Source: Pedobacter riviphilus (GTDB lineage: Bacteria > Bacteroidota > Bacteroidia > Sphingobacteriales > Sphingobacteriaceae). Taken from it: a DNA stretch of 64,000 nucleotides. A program made the translations under genes and the position numbers. This document shows positions 39,373 to 49,180 of this stretch, piece by piece (the stretch's first letter is position 1; each line of letters begins with the position of its first letter). The stretch lies in NCBI RefSeq assembly GCF_014692875.1, contig NZ_CP061171.1, positions 2,046,001 to 2,110,000 of the forward strand. The letters run 5' to 3'. The notes below the pieces were generated by a model that saw only the letters and a program-made list of their open reading frames with translations, ran no database searches and was not told where the DNA came from.

Positions 39373-40074
39373 TTAACGCTGTCCATAATAAGCACCATCA
39401 CCATGTTTACGCTCGTAATGTTTCTCTATTAACGAATCTTTCAGCTTTGGGGCCTGCGGATTGATCTGTTCTGTTAACAAAGCCATCTGCGCTACGGTTT
39501 CCAAAACTGCACTGTTATAAACTGCTTTCTCGGCCGTTTTGCCCCAGGTAAAAGGAGCGTGGTTACCCACCAAAATCATTTCGACTTCTTTATAACTTAA
39601 GCCTAAACTTTCAAAATGGTTCATAATCTGAAAACCGGTCTCATACTCGTAGTTCCCTTTGATCATTTCATCAACCATTGGTGGCGCACACGGAATATCT
39701 ACTGTTAAATGGTCGGCATGGGTAGTTCCGAAAATAGGAATGGCCCTTTGTGCTTGTGCCCATGCGGTTCCATAGGTAGAATGCGTATGCACAATGCCCC
39801 CAATTTCTTGCCAGTGTTTATATAAAACTGCATGGGTTTTAGTATCTGATGAGGGGCGTAAACTCCCCTCAACCGTATTTCCGTCGAAATCTACAATGAC
39901 CATTTTCTCTGGCGATAAATCCTCGTAAGGCACACCGCTTGGTTTAATCGCAAAAACACCTTTCGACCGATCTGCAGCGCTCACATTTCCGAAAGTAAAA
40001 AGTACTAATCCCAATTTGGGCAATTGCATATTGGCCTGGTAAGCCTGTTCTCTTATATCTTGATAGTTGCTCAT
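39373..40074 (-). CDS. araD: L-ribulose-5-phosphate 4-epimerase
   Basis: 233 residues. Class II aldolase/epimerase family features: LVLFTFGNVSAADRSKGVFAIKPSGVPYEDL near the start, VEGSLRPSSDTKTHAVLY, the zinc-binding His pair in IVHTHSTYGTAWAQ and a later His in the VGNHAPFTWGKT block. It converts L-ribulose 5-phosphate to D-xylulose 5-phosphate, which enters the pentose phosphate pathway. Its start overlaps the araB stop by 4 nt. Confidence 0.96.
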   Translation of the reverse strand: MSNYQDIREQAYQANMQLPKLGLVLFTFGNVSAADRSKGVFAIKPSGVPYEDLSPEKMVIVDFDGNTVEGSLRPSSDTKTHAVLYKHWQEIGGIVHTHSTYGTAWAQAQRAIPIFGTTHADHLTVDIPCAPPMVDEMIKGNYEYETGFQIMNHFESLGLSYKEVEMILVGNHAPFTWGKTAEKAVYNSAVLETVAQMALLTEQINPQAPKLKDSLIEKHYERKHGDGAYYGQR

Positions 40075-41771
40075 GATAAGTAAGGTTTTACATCTTTTTT
40101 GTTGTATTTCTCCAGGTACCTGCCTAGTCCCAGATATTGTTGGTAATGCTGGCGGTAAAGTTTTTGTTTTTTGATATTTGGTTTATATTCTTTCTCAAAG
40201 CCTGTTCCCATGGCTACCATTGCTGCTTCGATATCGGGGTAAATACCCGCTGCTACAGCAGCGAACATCGCAGCACCTAATGCACAGGTATGCTCAAAAC
40301 GGTGTATTCTAATAGGCATTTCCAATACATCGGCCATCATTTGCATAATATAAGCCGATTTTTTTGCTACACCGCCAATACCGATAATTCCTTTTACCGG
40401 AACGCCCTGTTCTTTAAAACGATCTACAATAGCTTTTGCACCAAAACAGGTGGCAGCAGCTAAGGCACGGAAAAACCGTGGTGCATCGGTTCCTAAACCT
40501 AAACCTGTTATGGCGCCTTTAAGTTCTTGATTTGCATCTGGTGTTCTACGTCCGTTCAACCAGTCTATAGCCAGTTCGGCGTAGTCGCCCTCTGGTAAAA
40601 CTGCAGCTTCGTTACTTAAATGAGCAATAATTTTCCCCTCTAATTCTGCCTTTAAAGCATTCGCAGTAGCCTCATCAATTACATCAGATTCAGCAAGTAA
40701 ATGGTTTAATGGCCAGCTGATTAAATTCTTGAACCAGGCATAAACATCGCCAAAAGCAGATTGACCAGCTTCTAAACCTGCCATACCCGGAATTACAGAG
40801 CCATTAACCTGTCCGCAGATACCGTTAATCAATTTGCCATCTAAATCCTGATTAGGTGCCACTAAGATATCGCATGTACTTGTACCCATTACTTTACTCA
40901 GGTAATAAGGCTCAATCTGTCCACCTACTGCACCCATATGTGCATCAAATGCGCCAACGCCAACAACTACATCAGTGTTTAAGCCTAGTTTTGTAGCCCA
41001 TTCTTCGCTCAATGTTCCTGCAAAAATATCAGAAGTATAGGTGTCGGTAAATAATTTATCTCTAAAGCCTGCTAACAGCGGATCGAGACTGCTAAAAAAA
41101 TCTTCAGGAGGTAAACCGTTAAATTCTTCTGCCCAAAGTGCTTTATGCCCAGCAGCACAACGGCTGCGTTTCATTGCTGTAATGTCGTTTCCACCACAAA
41201 GTAAAAACGGAATCCAATCGCAGTGTTCTACCCATGAAGCTGCGCCTTTTTTTATAGTCGAATCAACCCTTAAAATATGTAGTAATTTAGCCCAGAACCA
41301 TTCTGACGAATAAATGCCACCAACATATTTAAGGTAATTAGTGCTGAACTTTGTTGCATGCTCATTAATCTCAGCCGCTTCTTTAACTGATGTATGATCT
41401 TTCCAAAGTACGAACATGGCATTTGGATTCTCTTCAAAACCTTTGGTTAAGGCAAGGGGAGTACCTGTTGCATCAACCGCCACCGGACTAGAACCAGTTG
41501 TATCAACTGAAATTCCCTTTACCAAATGTGCAATTTCTGCACCACCAGCTTTGGCAAGACAATCTTTTATAGTGTGTGTTAAACCTTCAATATAATCTAA
41601 GGGATGCTGGCGGAACTGATTAACAGCGGGTTTACAATATAAACCTTTCTGCCATCTTGGATAAAGAAAAACCGATGAGGCCAATTCTTTTCCGTTTGCG
41701 GTATCGACTAGAACAGACCGGACAGAATCTGACCCGTAATCTACTCCAATTACATAGTTTGCTGTGCTCAT
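40071..41771 (-). CDS. araB: Ribulokinase
   Basis: 566 residues, the usual AraB length. FGGY-kinase features: VIGVDYGSDSVRSVLVDTANG at the N-terminus, ISVDTTGSSPVAVDATGTPL, GVGAFDAHMGAVGGQIE with the catalytic Asp region, and the C-terminal IGIGGVAKKSAYIMQMMADVL adenosine motif. It phosphorylates L-ribulose. First gene of araB-araD-araA, with an AT-rich palindrome just upstream. Confidence 0.96.
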   Translation of the reverse strand: MSTANYVIGVDYGSDSVRSVLVDTANGKELASSVFLYPRWQKGLYCKPAVNQFRQHPLDYIEGLTHTIKDCLAKAGGAEIAHLVKGISVDTTGSSPVAVDATGTPLALTKGFEENPNAMFVLWKDHTSVKEAAEINEHATKFSTNYLKYVGGIYSSEWFWAKLLHILRVDSTIKKGAASWVEHCDWIPFLLCGGNDITAMKRSRCAAGHKALWAEEFNGLPPEDFFSSLDPLLAGFRDKLFTDTYTSDIFAGTLSEEWATKLGLNTDVVVGVGAFDAHMGAVGGQIEPYYLSKVMGTSTCDILVAPNQDLDGKLINGICGQVNGSVIPGMAGLEAGQSAFGDVYAWFKNLISWPLNHLLAESDVIDEATANALKAELEGKIIAHLSNEAAVLPEGDYAELAIDWLNGRRTPDANQELKGAITGLGLGTDAPRFFRALAAATCFGAKAIVDRFKEQGVPVKGIIGIGGVAKKSAYIMQMMADVLEMPIRIHRFEHTCALGAAMFAAVAAGIYPDIEAAMVAMGTGFEKEYKPNIKKQKLYRQHYQQYLGLGRYLEKYNKKDVKPYLS

Positions 41772-41774
41772 AAC

Positions 41775-41807
41775 AATAAATAAATGTCTAATTAACGTTT
41801 ATTTATT
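41775..41807. promoter_or_regulatory. Candidate operator upstream of araB
   Basis: AATAAATAAA (41775-41784) and TTTATTTATT (41798-41807) form a perfect 10-bp inverted repeat around a 13-nt spacer, immediately upstream of the araB start. Position suits control of the ara operon. The arms are simple AT sequence, so chance is not excluded, and no ara regulator gene is in the window. Confidence 0.35.
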
Positions 41808-41959
41808 TAAATTAAAAAATTTTATTATTTTTTTAATCAGAAACATTGAATTTAGGCTAATAGAGACATTATTTTGTTAAGGAGTTGTTACCAACTCAAG
41901 ATAAGAATACAATTAACAGAGTAAGATTAATAACTTTATTTAGCATCAAAGAGTTGCAA

Positions 41960-42487
41960 ATGATATTAATTAGAAAAATAGAAAATGATGAGCTGTATAA
42001 GATCAAAGAGATTGATCGTTCAGAAGAAATTTTTGAAATGTATAAGCATAGCGGAGTTGATTTAAAACTTATTTCACATGCTGAAAATGTTTCAGGCTTC
42101 GATGAATTAGAATTAACAGAGATTATAACCTGGCAGCTAAAGTTAGCAAAGCGTGGCGGACTAGTAGTTGGCGCATTTGATGAAGCGAAAATAGTAGGTG
42201 TTGCCTCTGTAGAAAAGCAGAAAAGGGGCGCCCAGCAAAATTATTGCAAAATGGACATTCTTTATATTGATAATCAGTATAAAAGGCATGGAATCGGCAG
42301 TCAATTACTAGCGGCCTGTAAAAAAGAAGCAAAAAAATTTGGAGCAGAAAAGCTTTATATCTCTGCAACGCCTACCAAAAATACAGTTGATTTTTATTTA
42401 AGAAGAGGAGCTCGGCTGGTAGTAGAATTAGATCAAGTTTTGTTTGCTAAAGAACCTGAAGATATTCACCTGGAGCTGGATATTTAG
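41960..42487 (+). CDS. GNAT family N-acetyltransferase
   Basis: 175 residues from ATG 41960; a TTG at 41885 is in frame but adds 25 unlikely residues. The acetyl-CoA loop is visible in MDILYIDNQYKRHGIGSQLL, followed by KFGAEKLYISATPTKNTVDFYLRRGA. Soluble enzyme acetylating an unknown amine. Convergent with the esterase gene, 13 nt apart. Confidence 0.85.
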   Translation: MILIRKIENDELYKIKEIDRSEEIFEMYKHSGVDLKLISHAENVSGFDELELTEIITWQLKLAKRGGLVVGAFDEAKIVGVASVEKQKRGAQQNYCKMDILYIDNQYKRHGIGSQLLAACKKEAKKFGAEKLYISATPTKNTVDFYLRRGARLVVELDQVLFAKEPEDIHLELDI

Positions 42488-42500
42488 TATTTAATTAAAC

Positions 42501-43373
42501 CTATTCTCTTTTAGTTACAGGATATAAAAATTTAAAAGAATTGGAAACGGCCTGATGCATGATGGTGGCGTGGTTTTCTAAAGGCAGATAATCGAAATAT
42601 ACCTTTACGCTTTTAGCTTTAACATCTTTAATCTTTTCGGCCAAAAGGTTTGCATCCACCTCCATCACCCTTGGTATTGCTGTTGGCGTTAATCCCTCTT
42701 TACCTACGGCAATATAAACCTGTGTGGTTTGATTAGAACCATTTTGGGTAAAATTTAATTGCTCATTCAATAAAGAGCCATTATTCCACCATAAACTAGG
42801 GCTAATAATGATGTATTGATTAAAAAGTGCAGGTTTTTTGATTAAAATTTCGGCGGCCAACAGGCCTCCTAAAGATTGGCCGATAATGGTTTTGCTGGTA
42901 TTCGTTTTATATTTTGACTGAATATAAGGCTCAAGCTCTTTTTCGATAAAGGAAATAAATTGATCGGAATGGCCTGTTGTTGGGTAGTTTTTCTTATCGC
43001 GCTCAATTGATGTAGGAAAAGTGAAATCCCTTTTACGATCGACAGTTGCAATGCCAACCACAATTGATTTTGGAACCTGATTTACCCATTCGAAACTATT
43101 AAACTGTACAAGGCCTACAATATGAATGAAATCTTCATCGGCAGAACCGTCAAGCAAATAGATTACCGGATATCTTGTGGTATCATTCTGTTTATAACCT
43201 TCGGGAAGATATATGTTTAAAATTCTCTTTTCAGCAAGTGCTTTTGATTGTATTTCATCTATTATACCTAAAACAAATGGTTTACTTTTAGCAGTATCTG
43301 CTGATCTTTTTTTTTGTCCGAAAACTATGGCCGTAGAAAAAGTTAAAAGAAGAATTAAAAATACTTTATTCAT
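42501..43373 (-). CDS. Secreted esterase D/IroE-like alpha/beta-hydrolase
   Basis: 290 residues from ATG 43373, which opens a signal peptide (MNKVFLILLLTFSTAIVFGQ); a GTG at 43394 is in frame but less suited. Putative-esterase family features: LNIYLPEGYKQNDTTRYPVIYLLDG, the nucleophile elbow IIGQSLGGLLAAEIL, IISPSLWWNNGSLL, and a C-terminal His in LPLENHATIMHQ. It probably hydrolyses an ester outside the cytoplasm; substrate unknown. Confidence 0.85.
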   Translation of the reverse strand: MNKVFLILLLTFSTAIVFGQKKRSADTAKSKPFVLGIIDEIQSKALAEKRILNIYLPEGYKQNDTTRYPVIYLLDGSADEDFIHIVGLVQFNSFEWVNQVPKSIVVGIATVDRKRDFTFPTSIERDKKNYPTTGHSDQFISFIEKELEPYIQSKYKTNTSKTIIGQSLGGLLAAEILIKKPALFNQYIIISPSLWWNNGSLLNEQLNFTQNGSNQTTQVYIAVGKEGLTPTAIPRVMEVDANLLAEKIKDVKAKSVKVYFDYLPLENHATIMHQAVSNSFKFLYPVTKRE

Positions 43374-43545
43374 ATATTTCTTAATGGGATGCACAGTATG
43401 ATAAGATACACTTAACTTATGCTTTTTTTTGGGAAAAATACAATTTTCAATCGGCCTGTTAAAATTAATACTGATTTATTGGAGCCAGAAAATGGCTGAC
43501 TGGAGTGTTTAAATTTACGCTTAAGCCTGTACTAGGGAGAGGCAA

Positions 43546-44522
43546 TTAAAATGCAAGTTTCTCACCTTGCCAGCCAGTATACTGTAAAAACTTTTCCCAG
43601 GTAATGTTTTTATCGTTCAGTTGTCGACTCCATTGCAAGTCACGGTCTTTTTTGAAATAACCATATTCAACAGCGTATTCTGCCATTCCAAGAATTTCAC
43701 TAACTAATAGTTCGTTAGTACCAAATTCGGGGAAATGATGAAGCATCTGCTCCCGTGTAAAGGCCGAACTATAAACAGCCTTCTTTCCTGTCACCTGCAC
43801 AAAAGTATCAACCATTTCCTGTGGAGAAATGATATCGCCGATTACGGGCAACGACTTCCCTTTATAGTACTCGGGATGCGAAAAAATTTCGAGTACAGCC
43901 GGGCCTGTGGCTGTAAGGGATCTACAAATGGCGCACGGAAGTCTTTTGGTAAATAAATAGGGAATACCAGTGTATCTCCCTCCATACGGGGAGGGTAAAA
44001 CTCCATCAGGTTGGTATAGAAAAAAGCCATATAGATAAACGAGCTTGTGATTGGAAGTGTACGTATATATGCTTCAATTTTGGCCTTGTCTGTAAAATGA
44101 GGTGCAAATTTCTTTCCCTCCGTAATTTTATCTACATTTTCCAGGCTACTAAAAATAACATGCTGCACGCCAGCCTCAACTGCCGCATCGGCTAACTGTA
44201 TGCCCAGTTCCATCTCGTGGGTTTGCGGAGGAGCAATGCTCGGTGTCATCATGAAAACACCATACGATCCCCGGAATGCTTCAACAAAATCTTTTTTATA
44301 GCCTAAATTAAGCGGTAAACTAATGAGTTCTGCTCCCTTTTGGGCTAAAAGCTGTGCATCAGGCGAGTCAATCCGCCGGGTAATGCCGCGCACACGGTAC
44401 TGTCCACTTTCTAATAGCGTACGCGCAGCACTCAGGCCTTGCTTCCCTAAAACACCAACTATAGTAATCAGGGGTTTCACTTTTTGTTCCATTGCCTCTT
44501 GTACGTTTAAATCTGATTTCAT
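43546..44522 (-). pseudogene. NmrA-like NAD(P)-binding protein, split by a one-base deletion
   Basis: The frames 44522-43842 and 43851-43546 rejoin if the AA at 43915-43916 is restored to AAA: the protein then reads AFVDPF-type sequence into TATGPAVLEIFSHPEYYKGK and LPVIGDIISPQEMVDTF. Residues 15-60 form an NmrA-type Rossmann fold (ITIVGVLGKQGLSAARTLLESGQYRVRGITR). Members sense or use NAD(P) and often accompany HxlR regulators. Divergent from the HxlR gene, 101 nt apart. Broken gene or assembly error are both possible. Confidence 0.75.
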
Positions 44523-44623
44523 TATTTATTTATATTTTAACTATAAAAATTATAGTTGCAAAACTATTTTTAGTAAGGTAGATTTGCAATAACTATCCAA
44601 AACGATAGGCCAAAAAATTATCG

Positions 44624-45001
44624 ATGAAAACAGAATGTATTGCTGATAATGTAAAGTTAGGAGGGAAGGTTTATCCCTGTACGGTGAGCCTCGCAATGGA
44701 TTTGATAGGCGGTAAATGGAAAGCGGTTATCCTATATCACTTAAAGGATACTGAAAAACGTTACAATGAACTTCGAAAAGAAGTACCGCATATTACAGAA
44801 ATGACCTTGAGTTTACAGTTAAAACAGCTAGAAAAAGACGGCCTGGTATCAAGAAAAGTTTATGGCAAAAAACCGCCTATTAAAGTGATTTACGATCTTA
44901 CAGATTTTGGCAAGACATTTATACCAGTCTTGGAGGTAATTACACAGTGGGGAAATCAGATCGCATCAGAAAAAGGTGAATTTTTAACATCTGGCATATA
45001 G
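44624..45001 (+). CDS. HxlR family transcriptional regulator
   Basis: 125 residues, standard size. The winged-helix HxlR core is evident: CTVSLAMDLIGGKWKAVILYHL, RYNELRKEVPHITEMTLSLQLKQLEKDGLVSRKVY, VIYDLTDFGKTFIPVLEVI. Divergent from the NmrA-like gene, a common pairing in which the regulator represses its neighbour and responds to redox or reactive compounds. Confidence 0.92.
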   Translation: MKTECIADNVKLGGKVYPCTVSLAMDLIGGKWKAVILYHLKDTEKRYNELRKEVPHITEMTLSLQLKQLEKDGLVSRKVYGKKPPIKVIYDLTDFGKTFIPVLEVITQWGNQIASEKGEFLTSGI

Positions 45002-45133
45002 ATTTTTAGAAATAGTTCAAAAAATTAGCTCGGAGCTCATTTAAGTTCAATTTTAAAAGTAATTCTTAAAGGAGTTGTTGTTTTTTTTTCTTTGCGTTTC
45101 TTTTGCTGCATCCTTTTCGAAACTGGAGTTGTA

Positions 45134-45754
45134 TCATTCAAACAGGCCCAGCTTTGTAGCCTTGCCAATTAACATGGCGGTATTTTTTACATCAAATTTT
45201 TCTAATAAACTTTTACGATGCGTATTTACGGTTGGAATGCTGATAAAAAGTTTTTCAGCTATTGCTGCGTTGGTTAATCCTTCGGCAATTAACAGTAACA
45301 CTTCTTTTTCTCTTCGGGTGATCAGGAGTTGAGTAGGTTCAGGTTTTCTCAATGCGCTTAGCACCTCGAAACTATAATATACTTTGCCTTTGAGCACGCT
45401 ATTTATGGCCTCCATTAATTCTTCCTTGGTAGCGTTTTTTAACACATAGCCAGCAGCGCCGTTATCGATCATATTTTTGATAATGGTCTGCTGATTAAAA
45501 GTACTTAGGCCAAGTATAGCCACGGAAGGATATAATTGTTTGACTTCTTTACATAAATCTATTCCACTTTTATCGGGAAGGTTTATGTCCATTAATATCA
45601 CATCAGGTTCTTGTCGCTTCAAAAAACTTAAGCAAGATACGGCATTGGTGGCATGCCCCATCCAGTCGAGCGTCTTTTCGTTTTGCAGCAAAGAGCGGAT
45701 GCCCTCTATCACCATATAATGATCGTCAACTACAAAAACGCCTATTTTCATCAC
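45134..45754 (-). CDS. NarL/LuxR-type response regulator
   Basis: 206 residues. Receiver domain at residues 1-120 with acidic pocket Asp10-Asp11, phospho-acceptor Asp56 in VILMDINLPDKSG and Lys in YVLKNATKEEL; LuxR-type HTH at ~140-200 (LITRREKEVLLLIAEGLTNAAIAEKLFIS). It starts 5 nt after the kinase stop, so they form one two-component operon. Candidate targets are the 18-bp boxes at 47756-61914. Confidence 0.93.
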   Translation of the reverse strand: MMKIGVFVVDDHYMVIEGIRSLLQNEKTLDWMGHATNAVSCLSFLKRQEPDVILMDINLPDKSGIDLCKEVKQLYPSVAILGLSTFNQQTIIKNMIDNGAAGYVLKNATKEELMEAINSVLKGKVYYSFEVLSALRKPEPTQLLITRREKEVLLLIAEGLTNAAIAEKLFISIPTVNTHRKSLLEKFDVKNTAMLIGKATKLGLFE

Positions 45755-45759
45755 TTAGA

Positions 45760-47700
45760 TTAAATGTTAATTTCTATCATTATCGAAGTTCCCTTGCCAA
45801 GGCCAGACCGCAGGTCTACTTTACCTTTTAAAAACTCAATACGGTTTTGGATATTTAGCCAGCCCATCCCGGCAGATTGTTTCAGCAACTCGGTATCAAA
45901 GCCATTTCCATCATCTTCTACAGTAACTACCAGTAGTTTATCCTGATCAGATTGGTGGAGCTGTACCAATACATTTTTAGCGTGGGCATGTTTCATTGCA
46001 TTGTTCAACAGTTCTTGTACAATACGATAAATGGTAATTGATGTGGTTTGTGAGATATCTGTCTGATGCATACCTACAGATTGGTAGTTTACGTGAAGTA
46101 CGCTACTGTGGTCAACTTCTGCACAAAACTCCTTCAATGCCGTGTCCAATCCATATTTTACTAAAATTTCAGGCATCATATTATGTGCTACACGGCGCAT
46201 TTCCTTAATTGAACTGTCCAGCATATCTATGCTTCGTTCAAAAGCATGTAGATTATCGGGTGTCATTATTAGATTTTCTTTCACGTTATTTAATGAAAAT
46301 TTTATACCACTCAGCATCCCACCAAGCCCATCGTGAAGATCTTTGGCCAATCGGGTGCGTTCCTGTTCTTCGCCTTTTAGTACGGCTTCTGTAGCAGTAA
46401 GTTGTTGTGCTGTTTCTAATTCATCTATTTTGGCTTGCTGTAATTTTCGCCTATGCTTATAATTCCGGTAGCTAAGTAAAGAAATTGCAAGCAATGCTAT
46501 AGCACCTGCATACAAGGAATAAATTAGGTTGTTTTTTTGTCTTAGTTGTGTTTGTTGCAGTTTTATTTGTGCTTCTTTTCTTGAGGTTTCAAATTTTTTT
46601 TCGGTAAGGATGGTATGTTTTGTAATGGTTGCATTTAGCAAACTATCATTAAGCATTTCGGCTTTGTGATAATAAAAGTAGCCCTGCTTTGGTTCCTGTT
46701 TAGCGTAAAATAAACTTGAAAGTAAAGGATATAACTTTTGATTTAAGTAGGGTATATTATATTGTTGAGTTAAGCGAAGAGCGGAGTCTGCGTATAGTTT
46801 TGCATTTATATAATTCTTTTTTTGCAGGTAATAATAAGCCAGTCCGTACTGTGCTAAACCTTCCTGCTCATGCCAGTTATTAGCCTTGGAAAGCCTAAGC
46901 GCTTTAGTTACATAGGGTTTTATGCTGTCTATTTGTTGAGACCTGAGTGCAATTAATGCAAAGTTTAGTGCCGTTGTTGTTTGTATCTGTTTGTTTCCAC
47001 TTGCATTTGCCAAAACCATTGCCTTATTTAAGTGGTATCTGGCAGAGTCATATAATTTTAGTTCGATATAATTTAATCCCAGATTGCTTAAAGACTCTTG
47101 AAGCCATACCTTATTTTTTGATTTTGCCAAAATATTAACTGCTAACAGGCCATTATTTACCCCTTTTCTGTATTGATGCATGCGATAATACAATAGTTGG
47201 AGCACATCATAAATTTTACCGTCGTATTTATGGTTGTTGTTTTTAATTAATATATCTTTTGCCTTTTCATAGTGGTTTACAGCACTTTGATAATCTTCGA
47301 TTAATGTATACCCAATACCGACATTAAGCATGGTACGGGCAAATTGGGTAGCGTCAGCATTTTTTTTTGCATACTCCATAGCCTCCAGATCTAATTTTAG
47401 GCAGTCGTCAAATCTGCCATTTATATATAGCACATTACTATAATTGGCATAATAGTCCAGTATCCCTTGTTTATAATTTAGTTTCCTGCTTAAAGCTCTA
47501 GCTATGTGGCAAAATTTTTCTGACTCTTTTAAATTGAGATTAAGATATTGGTCGGCTAAGGCATAATACAATTTTACCTTGTTGGTATCATCCGGTATAA
47601 CTTTGATTTTCTTTAACAGACTGTCTACTTTGTGTTCCACCTGGGCACTACATACAAAACAGGTTATCACCGAAAAAAATACCAGCGTTAATTTTCTCAT
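45760..47700 (-). CDS. TPR-containing sensor histidine kinase (HisKA_3 type)
   Basis: 646 residues: signal peptide (LTLVFFSVITCFVCSAQ), about six TPR repeats (residues ~25-370, for example FARTMLNVGIGYTLIEDYQSAVNHYEKAKDIL), one membrane segment (NLIYSLYAGAIALLAISLLSY, ~395-415), coiled coil, HisKA_3 with His456 in AKDLHDGLGGML, and HATPase with N box ELLNNAMKHAHAKN and DDGNGFD. It senses an unknown periplasmic or protein cue and phosphorylates the adjacent regulator. A 55-nt gap separates its start from box 1, suggesting autoregulation. Confidence 0.92.
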   Translation of the reverse strand: MRKLTLVFFSVITCFVCSAQVEHKVDSLLKKIKVIPDDTNKVKLYYALADQYLNLNLKESEKFCHIARALSRKLNYKQGILDYYANYSNVLYINGRFDDCLKLDLEAMEYAKKNADATQFARTMLNVGIGYTLIEDYQSAVNHYEKAKDILIKNNNHKYDGKIYDVLQLLYYRMHQYRKGVNNGLLAVNILAKSKNKVWLQESLSNLGLNYIELKLYDSARYHLNKAMVLANASGNKQIQTTTALNFALIALRSQQIDSIKPYVTKALRLSKANNWHEQEGLAQYGLAYYYLQKKNYINAKLYADSALRLTQQYNIPYLNQKLYPLLSSLFYAKQEPKQGYFYYHKAEMLNDSLLNATITKHTILTEKKFETSRKEAQIKLQQTQLRQKNNLIYSLYAGAIALLAISLLSYRNYKHRRKLQQAKIDELETAQQLTATEAVLKGEEQERTRLAKDLHDGLGGMLSGIKFSLNNVKENLIMTPDNLHAFERSIDMLDSSIKEMRRVAHNMMPEILVKYGLDTALKEFCAEVDHSSVLHVNYQSVGMHQTDISQTTSITIYRIVQELLNNAMKHAHAKNVLVQLHQSDQDKLLVVTVEDDGNGFDTELLKQSAGMGWLNIQNRIEFLKGKVDLRSGLGKGTSIMIEINI

Positions 47701-47755
47701 ATCCTAATTTACAGTTTTCTATTTGCAAATTAAATACAGATCTAGCCTGTTTTAT

Positions 47756-47773
47756 ATCGTCTTTTTTAATGAT
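47756..47773. promoter_or_regulatory. 18-bp inverted-repeat box, copy 1
   Basis: ATCGTCTTTTTTAATGAT differs by one base from the other three boxes. It lies 55 nt before the histidine kinase start (minus strand) and 44 bp, about four helical turns, from copy 2. Confidence 0.55.
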
Positions 47774-47799
47774 TTTTTTTTAGAAATATGGCTATAAAA

Positions 47800-47817
47800 A
47801 TCATCTTTTTTAATGAT
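47800..47817. promoter_or_regulatory. 18-bp inverted-repeat box, copy 2
   Basis: ATCATCTTTTTTAATGAT, arms ATCAT/ATGAT around an 8-nt T-rich core. Same sequence as copies 3 and 4. It is 49 nt before a short leader ORF (47867) and 209 nt before the first exported-protein gene at 48027. Confidence 0.6.
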
Positions 47818-47866
47818 TGATATGCCTTTACCACGCCATTAATTTTATACTAATAAATTTTACAAA

Positions 47867-47911
47867 ATGAAAAAGCTAACGATAACCATCATTTGCATTA
47901 ATCCAGTATAG
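47867..47911 (+). other. Short leader ORF or gene remnant
   Basis: ATG 47867 encodes MKKLTITIICINPV and stops. It looks like the first residues of an exported-protein signal peptide cut short. It begins 49 nt after box 2, the same spacing seen from box 4 to its gene (47 nt). It is either a leader peptide or the stump of a lost first gene; the following 115 nt to 48027 hold no clear coding. Confidence 0.35.
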
Positions 47912-48026
47912 GCTTTTAATGGTATAATCCATTTATCTGTCCAGGTACGCTTACAATATGAAATTTTACGGCCTTCAGCTATAAAGCTCACCCAATGAAC
48001 AAGTTACCTCATAAAATCTAAAATAC

Positions 48027-49126
48027 ATGAAAAAAATACTCACCATATTCTTATTCATTGCATCTGCAATAGGCAGCAATGCACAAGTAAAAAAAATTGA
48101 TTCAAGTAGATTGGTTAAACCGATTATTAACGCTAAAGTTAAGGGGCAAATCATTACGCCAACACCACCGCAAACGAATACACCGCTAACTACTAGTGTT
48201 TCAATAATTCCGTCGAAGCAAACGGCGACAGGCATGTTATATGTACCCCCTGCAACAACAACGCAAACGCCAAATCAACCTACGCAACCCACTATTACCC
48301 CTGCAGCCCTTGCTGACATAGTGATTACAAATATTAGCTTTTCTCCCAATACAGGCAATACCTACGCCGTAAATTATACCTTAAAAAATGTGGGCACCGC
48401 CGCTGTAAAAAAAGGCTTACTATCGGTGCAAGGCTACATAAATGGTGGCGCCGTGGGAGGTGGCAATTCTACCAGCCTAACAACAGAAATGAATCAATTG
48501 CTAAATCCCGGAGAATCTATGAGTAGCAGAAATACATTTAGCACTAATGGTATTATAGTAGGCAATGCATACACATTTGAACTTTGTGTAAATGGAATGA
48601 AATCAAATGTTGGTACTGCTTCCGAAACATGGGTTGGACAGCAATTTTCTGAATTGAATTTTACAAATAATACGATCCAATCCTCATTTACCATTCCACC
48701 GCCACCACCAGCTCCGGCAGATATAGAAGTTACCATTACCAAAATAGAAAAGAGCCCGGTGGATACGGCATCATTCGTTAGGATTTATTATACCTTAAAA
48801 AATATTGGTGAAACAGCTATTCCGTCAACTGCCTCATTAAGCTTACAAAGCAGAGTTGAAGATACAGACAATAACCCAAGTACTTTTCTCGAAACGGCTT
48901 GTTGTGGGCAGGCTACAGGGGAAATACTTTAAACGCAAATGAAATTCCATTTACACCCGGAAACGTAAAAGAACTTTTCTATGATGCGAGAGTAGCTGGA
49001 GGCGCTAATTTCTCCACTTTACCCAAAAATGTACTTTACAAATTTAACATTGAAATAACCGGATCTGGTTTTACCGATGGCAACAATTCAAATAATAAAA
49101 ACGGATATAACTATTTACTTCGCTAA
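48027..49126 (+). pseudogene. Exported CARDB-like protein, split by a one-base deletion
   Basis: The frames 48027-48932 and 48899-49126 join if the GGGG at 48918-48921 is restored to five G: ETACCGQATG then runs into GNTLNANEIPFTPG. The joined protein has about 366 residues: signal peptide (KILTIFLFIASAIGSNAQ), proline/threonine-rich linker (~50-95), then two CARDB-like adhesion/Ig domains (DIVITNISFSPNTGNTYAVN and DIEVTITKIEKSPVDTASF, joined by PPPPPAPA). Probably a surface or periplasmic structural protein. First intact member of the array after box 2. Confidence 0.65.
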
Positions 49127-49180
49127 CGTATAACTGCTGGCATTTTGAAATGATTTTCCAGAAATGACAAACCTAAAAAG

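Noticed and set aside
47701..48026. Riboswitch or small RNA in the kinase/array intergenic region
   Set aside because: Beyond the two 18-bp boxes and a short ORF I could see no extended conserved secondary structure.
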